DNA from: Aeromicrobium sp. Root236
Lineage (GTDB): Bacteria > Actinomycetota > Actinomycetes > Propionibacteriales > Nocardioidaceae
NCBI RefSeq assembly: GCF_001428805.1
Contig: NZ_LMIS01000001.1
Coordinates: 620,001-684,000 of the forward strand
Reading direction: 5' to 3'
Length of the DNA: 64,000 nt
A program made the translations under genes and the position numbers. Positions 20,641-37,028 of the stretch are shown here, in pieces (positions within the stretch are counted from its first letter, which is position 1; each line of letters begins with the position of its first letter). The notes beneath the pieces are model-generated. The model made no database searches and was not told the DNA's origin. It saw only the letters and a program-made list of their open reading frames with translations.

Positions 20641-21201
20641 CTATGCGCGCGGGCTGCGGCGATAGGCCGACACCGTCGGGTCACCGGTGATCCAGAACCG
20701 CCACGGCACGTCGGCTGCCTTGGACACGCCCACGCGAGGGCCGGCGCTGATCCCAGGCGTCTCGGCCGGCGGGTCGCCCAGCCGTACGCCATGAGGCGTC
20801 AGCAGGTCGGTGCCGAGGTCGTCGAGCGTCAGGCCGAGCGTCCGCGCCAGGTTGCCGGGACCGCGCGCGAGGGCGACGTCCTTGACGGCGGGGCGGCGAC
20901 TCCGCGCGACCTCGAGCCCGTCCACGACCTCACCGGCCCGGATCAGCACCGCGGACGCCTCCTCCGTCGGCCCGGTCACGACATTGGCGCAGAAGTGCAT
21001 GCCGTACGACCGATAGACGTAGAGCCGCCACGGTGAGCCGTACATGATCTCGGACCGCGGCGTCCGGGTGTAGGCGTGCGAGGCCGGGTCGTTGATCCCG
21101 CCGTACGCCTCGACCTCCGTGATGCGCACCGCGACGTCGTGCCCGTGCAGCACGCGGCCCAGCAGACCGCGCGCGTGCGTGACGACAGCGCTCTCGGTCA
21201 C
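20641..21201 (-). CDS. DNA-3-methyladenine glycosylase (AAG/MPG type)
   Basis: The protein is a 186-residue base-excision repair enzyme that removes alkylated purines. Motifs are clear: the active-site segment ITEVEAYGGINDPASHAYTRTPR (quoted in two halves in the family), the YVYRSYGMHFCANVV strand, AVLIRAGE, and the DNA-contact loop RGPGNLARTLG. It starts at a GTG (21201) overlapping the preceding gene's stop as GTGA, and its N-terminus is a little shorter than usual. It is the last gene after argH and the methyltransferase-like gene. It is convergent with the response regulator, with only 30 bases between stops. Confidence 0.93.
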   Translation of the reverse strand: MTESAVVTHARGLLGRVLHGHDVAVRITEVEAYGGINDPASHAYTRTPRSEIMYGSPWRLYVYRSYGMHFCANVVTGPTEEASAVLIRAGEVVDGLEVARSRRPAVKDVALARGPGNLARTLGLTLDDLGTDLLTPHGVRLGDPPAETPGISAGPRVGVSKAADVPWRFWITGDPTVSAYRRSPRA

Positions 21202-22133
21202 GTCGTGAGGGTGCCGAGCGCCTTGTCGAGTGCGGCGCGGCTGACGTTCTTCTTGCGGAGCGCGACAAGCTTGGCCCACACCGGCGACTCCATCAAGGTC
21301 ACCGGGTCCGCCGCGTAGGTCCGCCGCAGGGTCTCGTCTGGGACGACCTGGGGGTCCGGCGCCATGCAGGCGGCAAGGGCGGCGTCGTAGTTGTCCTCGA
21401 GCACCCGCGAGGTCGGGTCGAGACCGAGAACGAGCACCGTGCCGGTCGGCGAGGTGTTGACCGGGACGAGGGTCAGGTCCGGCCGGTAGGTCCGCAGGAT
21501 GTCGGCGACCTTGAACACGTCACCGGCCCAGGCCGCCGTCCGACGGTCGCGCGCCGCCTCGAGGGAGTTGCGCGGCAGCATGTCGTCGAGCAGCACCACA
21601 CCGGCCGGCGACATGTGCTTCTCGACGTTCATGAAGTCGCGCAGGGCGAACTCGGCGAGGTGCATGCCGTCGATGAAGGCGAGGTCGAGCGGGACGCCGC
21701 CGAAGAACGCGACCGGGTCGGGGCGGGAGAAGAACTCGTCGCTCGTCGTGCGGTGCAGCTGCACCTCGCACTCGATCTCCTTGGTGATCGAGTAGCCCGG
21801 GTCTACGCCGATGGACTTCGTGCGGGACAGTCCGAGGCTCGAGCCCGTGAATACCCCGATCTCGAGGTACGTACGGGGCTGCAGCTGCCGGTGCAACGCG
21901 GTCAGGAGCTGGTGGCGCGACCTCGTGGGCTCCGGGAACTCGGCGAACGGGTCGGACGGCACATAGCTGGGCGTGGACTTCCCGCCCGCGCGCGGCGCCT
22001 CCGGGTTGAGCCGGCGTGCGGCGCTGCGACGGGCCTTGCGCTCCCATCGGCGCACGGCGTCGGTGCGCTCCGGTCCGATGACCTTGCGCAGCGTGCTGCC
22101 GGCCTTGGTGCGAAGTGCCACGGTCTCCCCCAT
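21198..22133 (-). CDS. Class I SAM-dependent methyltransferase-like protein
   Basis: This 311-residue protein has a basic N-terminal segment of about 80 residues followed by a Rossmann methyltransferase domain. The SAM-loop candidate is YLEIGVFTGSSLGL near residue 100, and LAFIDGMHLAEFALRDFMNVE plus VLLDDMLPRNSLEA match the Methyltransf_24 group often found near sugar- or cell-surface-modification genes. The C-terminal 110 residues are not recognised. The start is the ATG at 22133, 47 bases after argH, and its stop overlaps the glycosylase start. The substrate is unknown; it is probably a passenger at the end of the arg operon. Confidence 0.75.
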   Translation of the reverse strand: MGETVALRTKAGSTLRKVIGPERTDAVRRWERKARRSAARRLNPEAPRAGGKSTPSYVPSDPFAEFPEPTRSRHQLLTALHRQLQPRTYLEIGVFTGSSLGLSRTKSIGVDPGYSITKEIECEVQLHRTTSDEFFSRPDPVAFFGGVPLDLAFIDGMHLAEFALRDFMNVEKHMSPAGVVLLDDMLPRNSLEAARDRRTAAWAGDVFKVADILRTYRPDLTLVPVNTSPTGTVLVLGLDPTSRVLEDNYDAALAACMAPDPQVVPDETLRRTYAADPVTLMESPVWAKLVALRKKNVSRAALDKALGTLTT

Positions 22134-22179
22134 GTCGGTCTCAGTGGGACCACAGTAGCCATGGAACACGGCGCGTTCG

Positions 22180-26213
<4,034 letters not shown>

Positions 26214-26217
<4 letters not shown>

Positions 26218-27217
26218 GCCTTGTCTCCTTGGGCCTTGTCCTTCTGAGCCTTGCCTGTGGTCACGCTCGTGGCGTAGAGCGCCGTGCGGATGCGGGTCTC
26301 GGCGCCGGGCACGACCTGGGTGCCGACACCCTCGTCGGTGAAGATCTCGAGCAGCACGGCGTGGGGCTCGCGGCCGTCGATGACCGTGGCCCGGCGTACG
26401 CCCTCCTGCACCGCCTTGAGGCAGGCCGTCATCTTGGGGATCATGCCGGTCGACAGTTCGGGGATGATCTCGGCAAGCGACTCGGGACTGATCTCGCCGA
26501 TGACGTCGGAGCTGTTGGGCCAGTCGGCGTAGAGGCCCTCGACGTCGGTCAGCACGAGCAGCTTCTCGGCGTCGAGCGCGACGGCGAGCGCCGCGGCGGC
26601 GGTGTCGGCGTTGACGTTGTGCACCTGGCCATCGGCATCGGGCGCGACGGTCGACACGACGGGGATGCGCCCGGCCTCGATCAGGTCCAGCACGGCCTCG
26701 GGGCGTACGCCCACGACCTCACCGACCAGACCGATGTCGGTCTCGACGCCGTCGATGACCGGCATGGTCTTCTCGGCGGTGAACAGGCCGCCGTCCTCGC
26801 CGGACAGGCCGACCGCCAGGTCACCGTGCTGGTTGAGCAGGCCGACCAGCTCGCGGCCGACCTGACCCGTGAGCACCATGCGGACGACGTCCATCGTCTC
26901 CGGCGTGGTGACCCGCAGGCCGCCACGGAACTCCGACTCGATGCCGAGCTTGTCGAGCATCGCGCTGATCTGCGGGCCGCCGCCGTGCACGACGACGGGC
27001 TTGAAGCCCGCGAGCCGCAGGAACACGATGTCCTCGGCGAAAGCGTGCTTGAGCGCATCGTCGGTCATGGCGTTGCCGCCGTACTTCACCACCACGACCT
27101 TGCCGTGGTACTTCTTCAGCCACGGCAGGGCCTGGGCCAGCGTCGCGGCCTTGTCGGTCGCCTTCTTCCAGTCCTCGGGCTGCCACTCGTCGAGGGTGGT
27201 CGCGTCTTCGGTTTCGC

Positions 27218-27221
<4 letters not shown>
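26214..27221 (-). CDS. argB: Acetylglutamate kinase
   Basis: ArgB (335 residues with the ATG used here) phosphorylates N-acetylglutamate. Amino-acid-kinase motifs are [13 protein letters not shown] and [13 protein letters not shown], and later [12 protein letters not shown] and GGMIP-like [11 protein letters not shown]. The N-terminus has about 35 extra residues before the first beta strand, including an amphipathic helix ([19 protein letters not shown]), typical of the hexameric arginine-inhibited form. The C-terminus also has a tail of about 20 Lys/Ala-rich residues. The stop overlaps argD and the start overlaps the argJ stop. Confidence 0.95.
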
Positions 27222-30918
<3,697 letters not shown>

Positions 30919-30977
30919 CGGGGGTGGGTCGTCCGTTTCTCCCGAGCCGGGGTGACTTCGCCCCTAGGATGCAAGCC

Positions 30978-32780
30978 ATGCGGATCCTGCTGCGCGCGCT
31001 GGCACTCGTCGTGACCGCAGGCGTGTTGCTCTTCCCCGCGCTCGCGGCCCTCGTCCCGACGGATGCCACCACGGCAGGGCCGGATCCCGTACGCATCACG
31101 GACTACACGGCCAACTACGTGGTGACCGCCGGTGGCGACCTCGTGGCGAAGGAGCAGATCACCACCGAGTTCCCCGGCGGACGCCACGGCATCTTCCGGT
31201 TCTGGGACGTCACGGATCCCTCGGACAAGCAGGTCCGTCTCGAGCCGGAGGACGTCAAGGTCCAGCTCGACGGCGGCAGCGTCCCCTTCGACATGCAGTG
31301 GCAGAAGGGGCGGCACTTCCGGGTCGCCAAGATCGGCGACCCCGACTCGTTCGTCAGCCCCGGTTCGCACGTCTACACGATCACCTACCGCATCGCCGGC
31401 GCGCTGGCGCCCAACACGGCCGGCCCGGGCACGTTCGCGTCGTCGAGCTGGACCGACAAGCAACCTGCGGAGTCGGTGTTCTACTGGAACGTCGTCGCGC
31501 AGGGCTGGCAGATGGACATCGACGCGTCCACCATTCACATCACGCTCCCTGCGAGCTCGGGCAAGGTGCAGTGCACGTCGAGCTTCGACGGCACCGGCAC
31601 GTGCGACATCGCCGGCGCCGGAACGGATCAGGTGACCATCAAGACCGGCCACCTCTCCCCTCGCACTCCTGTGACCGTACGCATCGGTCTGCCGGTCAAG
31701 ACCCCCGATCGGGTCACCGTGCCGTGGCCGGTCGCCGCCGATCGAGCACTCGGCACGAGCACCAGGTCGCTGGGCATCGTGGTCGCGATCACCGTCGCGC
31801 TGTTGGCGGTCGGCTACGTCCTGGACCGGCGCTCGCGCGAGGAAGCCCCCGGCACCCCGGTGATGTACGAGCCGCCGCCGGGACTCGGCCCGGTGCAGAC
31901 GGCGTACGTCACGACGGAGACCGTACCCAGCCGCGGTCTGGTGGCGACCCTGCTCTACCAGGCTGAGCAGGGCCTGACCACGCTCACGGACAACGGCGGC
32001 AAGTCGTGGACGATCACCGGTGTCGGCGACGCGGACGCGTGGGCCAAGACCGACGACGTCACCAGGTTCGTCGGCGAGTCCCTGGGCGTCACCCAGGCGG
32101 GCTCGCACTTCAAGTCCAGCCCGGACTCGGTCACGTCCGGTCAGAAGCTCCAGTCCGTGCGCAACTCCCTCGCCGCCCAGACCAGCGCGTGGGCCGACGG
32201 GGTCGGCGCGCAACGTCGGGTCGGTTCGGAGACGCTCGCCCGGCTCGCGGTCGGCGCGGCGGCGCTGCTCTTCCTCGTCGTGGCGATCTTCTTCCATCCC
32301 CCGGTGTCGATGTACCTGCTGCCCATCGCCGGGTTCGTCATCGGCGGGATCGGCCTCTGGAGCCCCGGGGTCGGACGGCGTCGTACGACCTTGGGCCGCG
32401 ACCTGTGGTCACGTGCCGGCGGGTTCAAGCGCCTGCTGTCGACCGACTCGGCACAGGACCGCTTCGACTTCAGCGGCAAGAAGGACCTCTACACCGCCTT
32501 CATCCCGTACGCCGTCGCGTTCGACTGTGCCGACCGCTGGGCTCGCAAGTACCAGCTCGCGACGGGCTCCGAGCCGCCCGTGCCGACCTGGTACGGGGGC
32601 GGCTCGACCTCCACGAGCCACGGCTTCTTCGGCAGCAACGACGCCTTCTCCGGATTTGAATCATCGCTGGCCTCCTCGATCAGCGCCTACTCGGCCACGC
32701 AGTCGTCGTCATCCTCGGGTGGCGGCGGAGGCGGTGGCGGAGGGGGCGGCGGTGGAGGCGGCGGTGGAGGTTCCTGGTAG
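30978..32780 (+). CDS. DUF2207 family membrane protein with glycine-rich tail
   Basis: The product (600 residues) starts with a signal peptide or first membrane helix (LLRALALVVTAGVLLFPALAAL). A beta-rich extracytoplasmic DUF2207 domain follows (DYTANYVVTAGGDLVAKEQI, then GRHGIFRFWDV). There is a membrane helix near residue 270 (LGIVVAITVALLAVGYVL), a cytoplasmic part and two more helices around residues 420-455. The C-terminus is low-complexity: Ser-rich, then nearly 20 glycines ending in SW, a hallmark of this family. An AGGA ribosome site lies 8 bases before ATG 30978; an in-frame ATG three codons earlier is also possible. The family is regularly paired with LemA, as here. The molecular function is not established. 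Confidence 0.88.
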   Translation: MRILLRALALVVTAGVLLFPALAALVPTDATTAGPDPVRITDYTANYVVTAGGDLVAKEQITTEFPGGRHGIFRFWDVTDPSDKQVRLEPEDVKVQLDGGSVPFDMQWQKGRHFRVAKIGDPDSFVSPGSHVYTITYRIAGALAPNTAGPGTFASSSWTDKQPAESVFYWNVVAQGWQMDIDASTIHITLPASSGKVQCTSSFDGTGTCDIAGAGTDQVTIKTGHLSPRTPVTVRIGLPVKTPDRVTVPWPVAADRALGTSTRSLGIVVAITVALLAVGYVLDRRSREEAPGTPVMYEPPPGLGPVQTAYVTTETVPSRGLVATLLYQAEQGLTTLTDNGGKSWTITGVGDADAWAKTDDVTRFVGESLGVTQAGSHFKSSPDSVTSGQKLQSVRNSLAAQTSAWADGVGAQRRVGSETLARLAVGAAALLFLVVAIFFHPPVSMYLLPIAGFVIGGIGLWSPGVGRRRTTLGRDLWSRAGGFKRLLSTDSAQDRFDFSGKKDLYTAFIPYAVAFDCADRWARKYQLATGSEPPVPTWYGGGSTSTSHGFFGSNDAFSGFESSLASSISAYSATQSSSSSGGGGGGGGGGGGGGGGGGSW

Positions 32781-32816
32781 CCCCGCTCGACTCATCTCAC
32801 CTCACGAGGAGAACTC

Positions 32817-33374
32817 ATGACCTGGATCATCATCGTGGCCGTCGTCGCCGTGCTCGTGCTGTTCACGATCTACGCGTTCAACAAGCTGCGTCGCGTCGAC
32901 ATCGGCGCCCAGGAGGCGCTCGGCGGGATCGACGTGCAGCTGACGCGGCGCGCCGACCTCATCCCCAACCTGGTCAACACGGTCAAGGGCTACGCCCAGC
33001 ACGAGAAGGGCGTCTTCGAGGCGGTCACCGAGGCACGTGCCGGCGCGGCCGCCGCGGCCAAGGGTGGTTCGGTGCAGGAGAAGGCCGAGGCGCAGGCCAA
33101 GCTCGACAAGGCCATCATCGACGTGCTCGCGGTCGCCGAGGCGTACCCCGATCTCAAGGCCTCGGCCAACTTCCAGTCGTTGCAGGCCGAGCTCGCCGAC
33201 ACCGAGAACAAGATCTCGTTCGCCCGCCAGTACTACAACGACGCGGTGGCCAAGCTCAACGGCCTGGTGCGCACGATCCCCTGGTTGCTGTTCACAGGCA
33301 TCGCCGGCGTCCACGCGCGCGAGTTCTACGAGGCCCCCGAGGGCCAGGCGACCCCACCCGCCGTCTCGTTCTGA
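32817..33374 (+). CDS. lemA: LemA family membrane protein
   Basis: This 185-residue protein has one N-terminal membrane helix (IIIVAVVAVLVLFTIYAF) followed by the LemA helical bundle: VDIGAQEALGGIDVQLTRRADLIPNLV carries the family signature (about residues 26-52), with NFQSLQAELADTENKISFARQYYN-DAVAKLN as the second conserved block and a short Pro-rich end. It lies 36 bases after the DUF2207 gene with a GAGGAG ribosome site. The function is unknown; the pair is often proposed to act at the cell envelope. Confidence 0.93.
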   Translation: MTWIIIVAVVAVLVLFTIYAFNKLRRVDIGAQEALGGIDVQLTRRADLIPNLVNTVKGYAQHEKGVFEAVTEARAGAAAAAKGGSVQEKAEAQAKLDKAIIDVLAVAEAYPDLKASANFQSLQAELADTENKISFARQYYNDAVAKLNGLVRTIPWLLFTGIAGVHAREFYEAPEGQATPPAVSF

Positions 33375-33378
33375 GCAG

Positions 33379-35856
33379 TCAGGTGCGGAGCGTGGCGCCG
33401 AGTGATCCGGCGGCCGCGACCGCAGCCTCACGTGCGGCCTTGATCTCCTCGTCGGTGAGGGTGCGGTCGGGGGCACGCAGACGCAGCGCGAAGGCCAGCG
33501 ACTTCTTGCCCTCCGGCACCTGGTCGCCGGCGTAGACGTCGAAGAGCCGGACGGACTCGATCAACGTGCTGGCGCCGACGAGCGCCTTCTGCACCGACGC
33601 TGCAGGGACGTCTTCGGCGACGATCAGCGCGAGGTCCTCCTTGGCGACCGGGAACGACGAGAAGTTCGGGCGTGGCCCGATCTCCGGTGACGCGTCGATC
33701 AGCACATCGAGGTCGATCTCCGCCGCGACGACGCGAGCCGGCAGTCCGTACGCCTTGAGGACGCGCGGGTGCAGCTCACCGGCGTGTCCGATCGGCTGGC
33801 CGGCGAGCAGGATCGCGGCGCACCGGCCGGGATGCCACGGCATGACGTGCGCCTGCTGCACCTCGATGTCGACGTGGAGCTCGTCGGCGAGGTGCTGGAC
33901 GATCGCGACCGCGTCGGCCCACGTCGCTTCGCGCCCGGGTCCGGCCCACCCGGTGCGGACGCGCTCACCGCTCATGACGAGTCCCACGTGGTGCGGCTGG
34001 TCCGGCAACGCGGCACCGAAGACGGCGATCTCGTCGTCGGTCGGCCGCCGGTCGACACCGTAGATCGGCGCCTCGGCGTCGTCCGACTTGGGCAGGAACA
34101 CCCGCCCGGTCTCGGTGATGTGCACGTCGGCGTGCCCGCGGCCCAGGTTGAGCACGAGGCTGCGCAGCAGACCCACGAGGAGGGTCGTGGTCATGCCGGG
34201 TTCCTCGGCCGAGAGCGGGTTCTCCAGCAGCACCTGGCGGCGACGCACGTCGTCCGCGGGCAGGCCAAGCCGGTCGAAGTCCGCCGCGCCCGCGAACGGG
34301 AACGTCTTGACCTCGATCAGCCCGTCACCCGCGAGCACGTTGCCGACGCGCCGACGCAGCTTCTGTGCCGCCGTCAGGCCGCGCCCGGCGGGGGCCACGG
34401 GGACGATCGAGGGCACCTGGTCGTAGCCGACGACCCGCAGCACCTCTTCGACGAGGTCGTTGGGGTCGTTGAGGTCGAACCGCCAGCTCGGCGGGGTCGC
34501 GGCCAGCGACTCGTGGTCGAGCGCGACCTCGCACCCGTTGCCCTCGAGCGCCTCCACCACGGCGGCGGCGTCGATGTCGACGCCCGAGACCCGGGTCGGC
34601 AGGTGCACGGACATCTCGACCGCGGAGCGGGGCGTCGCGGCACCGACGACGGTGAGCCCGTCCTCGATCGTGCCGCCACCCAGCTCGGCCAGCAGCTCGG
34701 CCACGCGTTGCGTCGCGCGGGCCGGCAGCTCGGGGTCGACGCCGCGCTCGTAGCGCTTCGACGCCTCCGAGGGCAGCTTGTGGAGCCGCGCCGTGCGGGC
34801 GATCATCGGCGCCTTCCAGTGCGCCGCCTCGATGAGGATGTCGGTCGTGGTGTCGGACAGCTCGGTCTCGACGCCGCCCATGACGCCGGCGAGGCTGATG
34901 GGGCCCCGGTCGTCGGTGACCACGGTGTCGTCGACCGACAGCGTGCGCACAACACCGTCGAGCGTCGTGAGCTTCTCGCCCTCGGTGGCCCGGCGGACGA
35001 CGATGGGCCCCCGCAGGCTCGAGAGGTCGAAGCCGTGGATCGGATGACCGATCTCGAGCATGACGTAGTTGGTGATGTCGACGGCCAGCGAGATCGAGCG
35101 CATCCCGGCCTGCTCGATGCGCTGTGCCATCCACGCGGGTGTGGGTCGGGTCGGGTCGAATCCGGTCACCGCCCGGGCTGCGAAGACCGGGCAGGCCTCC
35201 GCGTCCTCGACGCGTACGGGATAGCCCTCGCCTGCGCCGGTGACCTCGATGTCGGCGGGGTCGGAGAACTCCAGCCCGTACGCCAGCGCGGTGTCACGCC
35301 CGACGCCGCGCATCGAGAGCGCGTAGCCGCGGTCGGGGTTGACCTCGAGGTCGAGGATCTCGTCGCCGAGTCCGAGCAGCGCGATCGCGTCGTCGCCGGG
35401 TGCGGCCGAGTCGGCGTCGAGCACGATGATTCCGCTGGCATCCCCCGCGAGACCGAGCTCGGCGCTCGAGCAGATCATGCCGTCGGACACGTGCCCGTAC
35501 GTCTTGCGCGCCGTGATCTCGAACCCGAGCGCAGGCAGCACCGTGCCGGGCAGCGACACGACGACGAGGTCGCCCTCGACGAAGTTGTGCGCGCCGCAGA
35601 CGATTCCGCGAGCGCCCTCGGCGTCGTTGTGCTCAGGGCCGACGTCGACGCGGCACCAGTTGATCGTCTTGCCGTTCTTCTGCGGCTCCTTGACCAGCGA
35701 GAGCACCCGGCCGACGACCAGCGGACCGCTGATGCCGGACGAGATGATCTCCTCGAGCTTGAGGTCGAACTGCGTCAGGCGCGCAGCCAGCTGCTCGGTC
35801 GTGACGTCGTCCGGCAGCTGCACGAGCTCCCGCAGCCAGGTGACAGGTACCTTCAC
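33379..35856 (-). CDS. pheT: Phenylalanyl-tRNA synthetase beta subunit
   Basis: PheT (825 residues) is the large subunit of the alpha2-beta2 enzyme. The N-terminal tRNA-binding domain (about residues 40-160, GRVLSLVKEPQKNGKTINWCRVDVG) precedes the B3/B4 editing region, the B5 domain, the catalytic-like core, and the C-terminal FDX-ACB anticodon-binding domain (RPNFSSFPVAKEDLALIV near residue 735). The start GTG overlaps the pheS stop by four bases. It is convergent with lemA, with only four bases between the stop codons. Confidence 0.97.
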   Translation of the reverse strand: MKVPVTWLRELVQLPDDVTTEQLAARLTQFDLKLEEIISSGISGPLVVGRVLSLVKEPQKNGKTINWCRVDVGPEHNDAEGARGIVCGAHNFVEGDLVVVSLPGTVLPALGFEITARKTYGHVSDGMICSSAELGLAGDASGIIVLDADSAAPGDDAIALLGLGDEILDLEVNPDRGYALSMRGVGRDTALAYGLEFSDPADIEVTGAGEGYPVRVEDAEACPVFAARAVTGFDPTRPTPAWMAQRIEQAGMRSISLAVDITNYVMLEIGHPIHGFDLSSLRGPIVVRRATEGEKLTTLDGVVRTLSVDDTVVTDDRGPISLAGVMGGVETELSDTTTDILIEAAHWKAPMIARTARLHKLPSEASKRYERGVDPELPARATQRVAELLAELGGGTIEDGLTVVGAATPRSAVEMSVHLPTRVSGVDIDAAAVVEALEGNGCEVALDHESLAATPPSWRFDLNDPNDLVEEVLRVVGYDQVPSIVPVAPAGRGLTAAQKLRRRVGNVLAGDGLIEVKTFPFAGAADFDRLGLPADDVRRRQVLLENPLSAEEPGMTTTLLVGLLRSLVLNLGRGHADVHITETGRVFLPKSDDAEAPIYGVDRRPTDDEIAVFGAALPDQPHHVGLVMSGERVRTGWAGPGREATWADAVAIVQHLADELHVDIEVQQAHVMPWHPGRCAAILLAGQPIGHAGELHPRVLKAYGLPARVVAAEIDLDVLIDASPEIGPRPNFSSFPVAKEDLALIVAEDVPAASVQKALVGASTLIESVRLFDVYAGDQVPEGKKSLAFALRLRAPDRTLTDEEIKAAREAAVAAAGSLGATLRT

Positions 35857-36956
35857 AGCTCAACTCCGAACGGCTGGGTGAAACGGATGTCGCCGTCGAA
35901 CAGGTCGCGCAGGTCCGCGATGTCGTAGCGGGAGGTGATCGTACGGTCGATGCCGATGCCGAACGCGAACCCGGAGTAGCGCTCCGGGTCGACACCGCAG
36001 GCGATCAGCACGCGGGGATTGACCACACCGCAGCCGCCCCACTCGACCCAGCCCTCGCCCTTGCACGTACGGCAGTCGGCGACGGCGTCGGGCTCGTTGT
36101 GGCAGACGTAGCAGAGCAGGTCCATCTCGGCGCTCGGCTCGGTGAACGGGAAGTAGGACGGCCGGAACCGCGTCGTCATGCCATCGCCGTAGATCGCCTG
36201 GGCGAAGTGGTCGAGCGTGCCCTTGAGGTGGCCCATCGAGAGGCCCTCGTCGATCGCGAGTCCCTCGACCTGGTGGAACACCGGCGAGTGCGTCGCGTCC
36301 AGCTCGTCGGTGCGGAACACCCGGCCCGGGCAGGCGATGTAGATGGGAGGTTCGCGGGTCAGCATCGTGCGGGCCTGGACCGGCGACGTGTGGGTGCGCA
36401 GCACCATCGCGGCGCGCTCGGGCGTCACCCAGAACGTGTCCTGCATCGTGCGGGCCGGATGGTCCGGGCCTAGGTTGAGGGCGTCGAAGTTGAGCCACTC
36501 GGCCTCGACCTCGGGGCCCTCGGCGATCTCCCAGCCCATCGCGACGAAGATGTCGGCGATGTGCTCGGACAGCGTCGTGATGGGGTGCCGGGCGCCGACG
36601 GGCTCGACGTCCCACGGCAGCGTCACGTCGACCGCCTCGGTGACGAGCGCGCGCTCCTCCTCCGCTGCCTCGACCTCGGCGGTCTTGGCGGCGAGTGCCT
36701 GGTTGATCGCGCCACGCGCCTGACCCACGCGCTGGCCGGCATCCTTGCGGGCCTGCGGCGGCAGGGCGCCGATCTCACGGTTGGCCAGGGCCAGGGGCGA
36801 ACGGTCGCCGGCGTGATCGATGCGCACCTGCTTCAGGGCGTCCAGCGTGTCGGCCGCGGCGATCGCCGCAAGAGCCTCATCACGTACGCGCTCGACCTCT
36901 TCGGCGTTCAACGGAGTGACCTCCACAGGGTCGTACGAGGAATTGGGCGCGGACAC
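35853..36956 (-). CDS. pheS: Phenylalanyl-tRNA synthetase alpha subunit
   Basis: PheS (367 residues) is the catalytic subunit. An N-terminal coiled coil (residues 15-110) is followed by the class II core: HPITTLSEHIADIFVAMGW, motif 2 around ACPGRVFRTDELDATHSPVFHQVEG, and motif 3 GFAFGIGIDRTITSRY. A cysteine-rich insertion near residues 285-310 (CYVCHNEPDAVADCRTCKGEG and GGCG) is typical of actinobacterial PheS and may bind zinc. It starts at a GTG at 36956. Confidence 0.97.
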   Translation of the reverse strand: MSAPNSSYDPVEVTPLNAEEVERVRDEALAAIAAADTLDALKQVRIDHAGDRSPLALANREIGALPPQARKDAGQRVGQARGAINQALAAKTAEVEAAEEERALVTEAVDVTLPWDVEPVGARHPITTLSEHIADIFVAMGWEIAEGPEVEAEWLNFDALNLGPDHPARTMQDTFWVTPERAAMVLRTHTSPVQARTMLTREPPIYIACPGRVFRTDELDATHSPVFHQVEGLAIDEGLSMGHLKGTLDHFAQAIYGDGMTTRFRPSYFPFTEPSAEMDLLCYVCHNEPDAVADCRTCKGEGWVEWGGCGVVNPRVLIACGVDPERYSGFAFGIGIDRTITSRYDIADLRDLFDGDIRFTQPFGVEL

Positions 36957-36980
36957 AGCAGACCTGACTTTCGACGGAGC

Positions 36981-37001
36981 GGTCCCGGACTCGTCGGGAC
37001 C
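36981..37001. terminator. Hairpin between the PAS histidine kinase and pheS
   Basis: Two perfect 7-base arms, GGTCCCG (36981-36987) and CGGGACC (36995-37001), enclose a 7-base loop. It lies 27 bases after the kinase stop and 24 bases before the pheS start on the minus strand. It may be a weak terminator or a pheS leader element; there is no U-run. Confidence 0.4.
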
Positions 37002-37028
37002 AGAGGCCAGTCTAGTGAAGGGTGCTGA

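Noticed and set aside
32717..32776. Apparent GGC/GGT microsatellite
   Set aside because: It encodes the in-frame polyglycine tail of the DUF2207 protein, so it is coding rather than an independent repeat element.
33769..35928. 719-codon plus-strand frame opposite pheT
   Set aside because: This is antisense to a clear pheT with low-complexity HDR/QRV-rich composition, typical of frame shadows.
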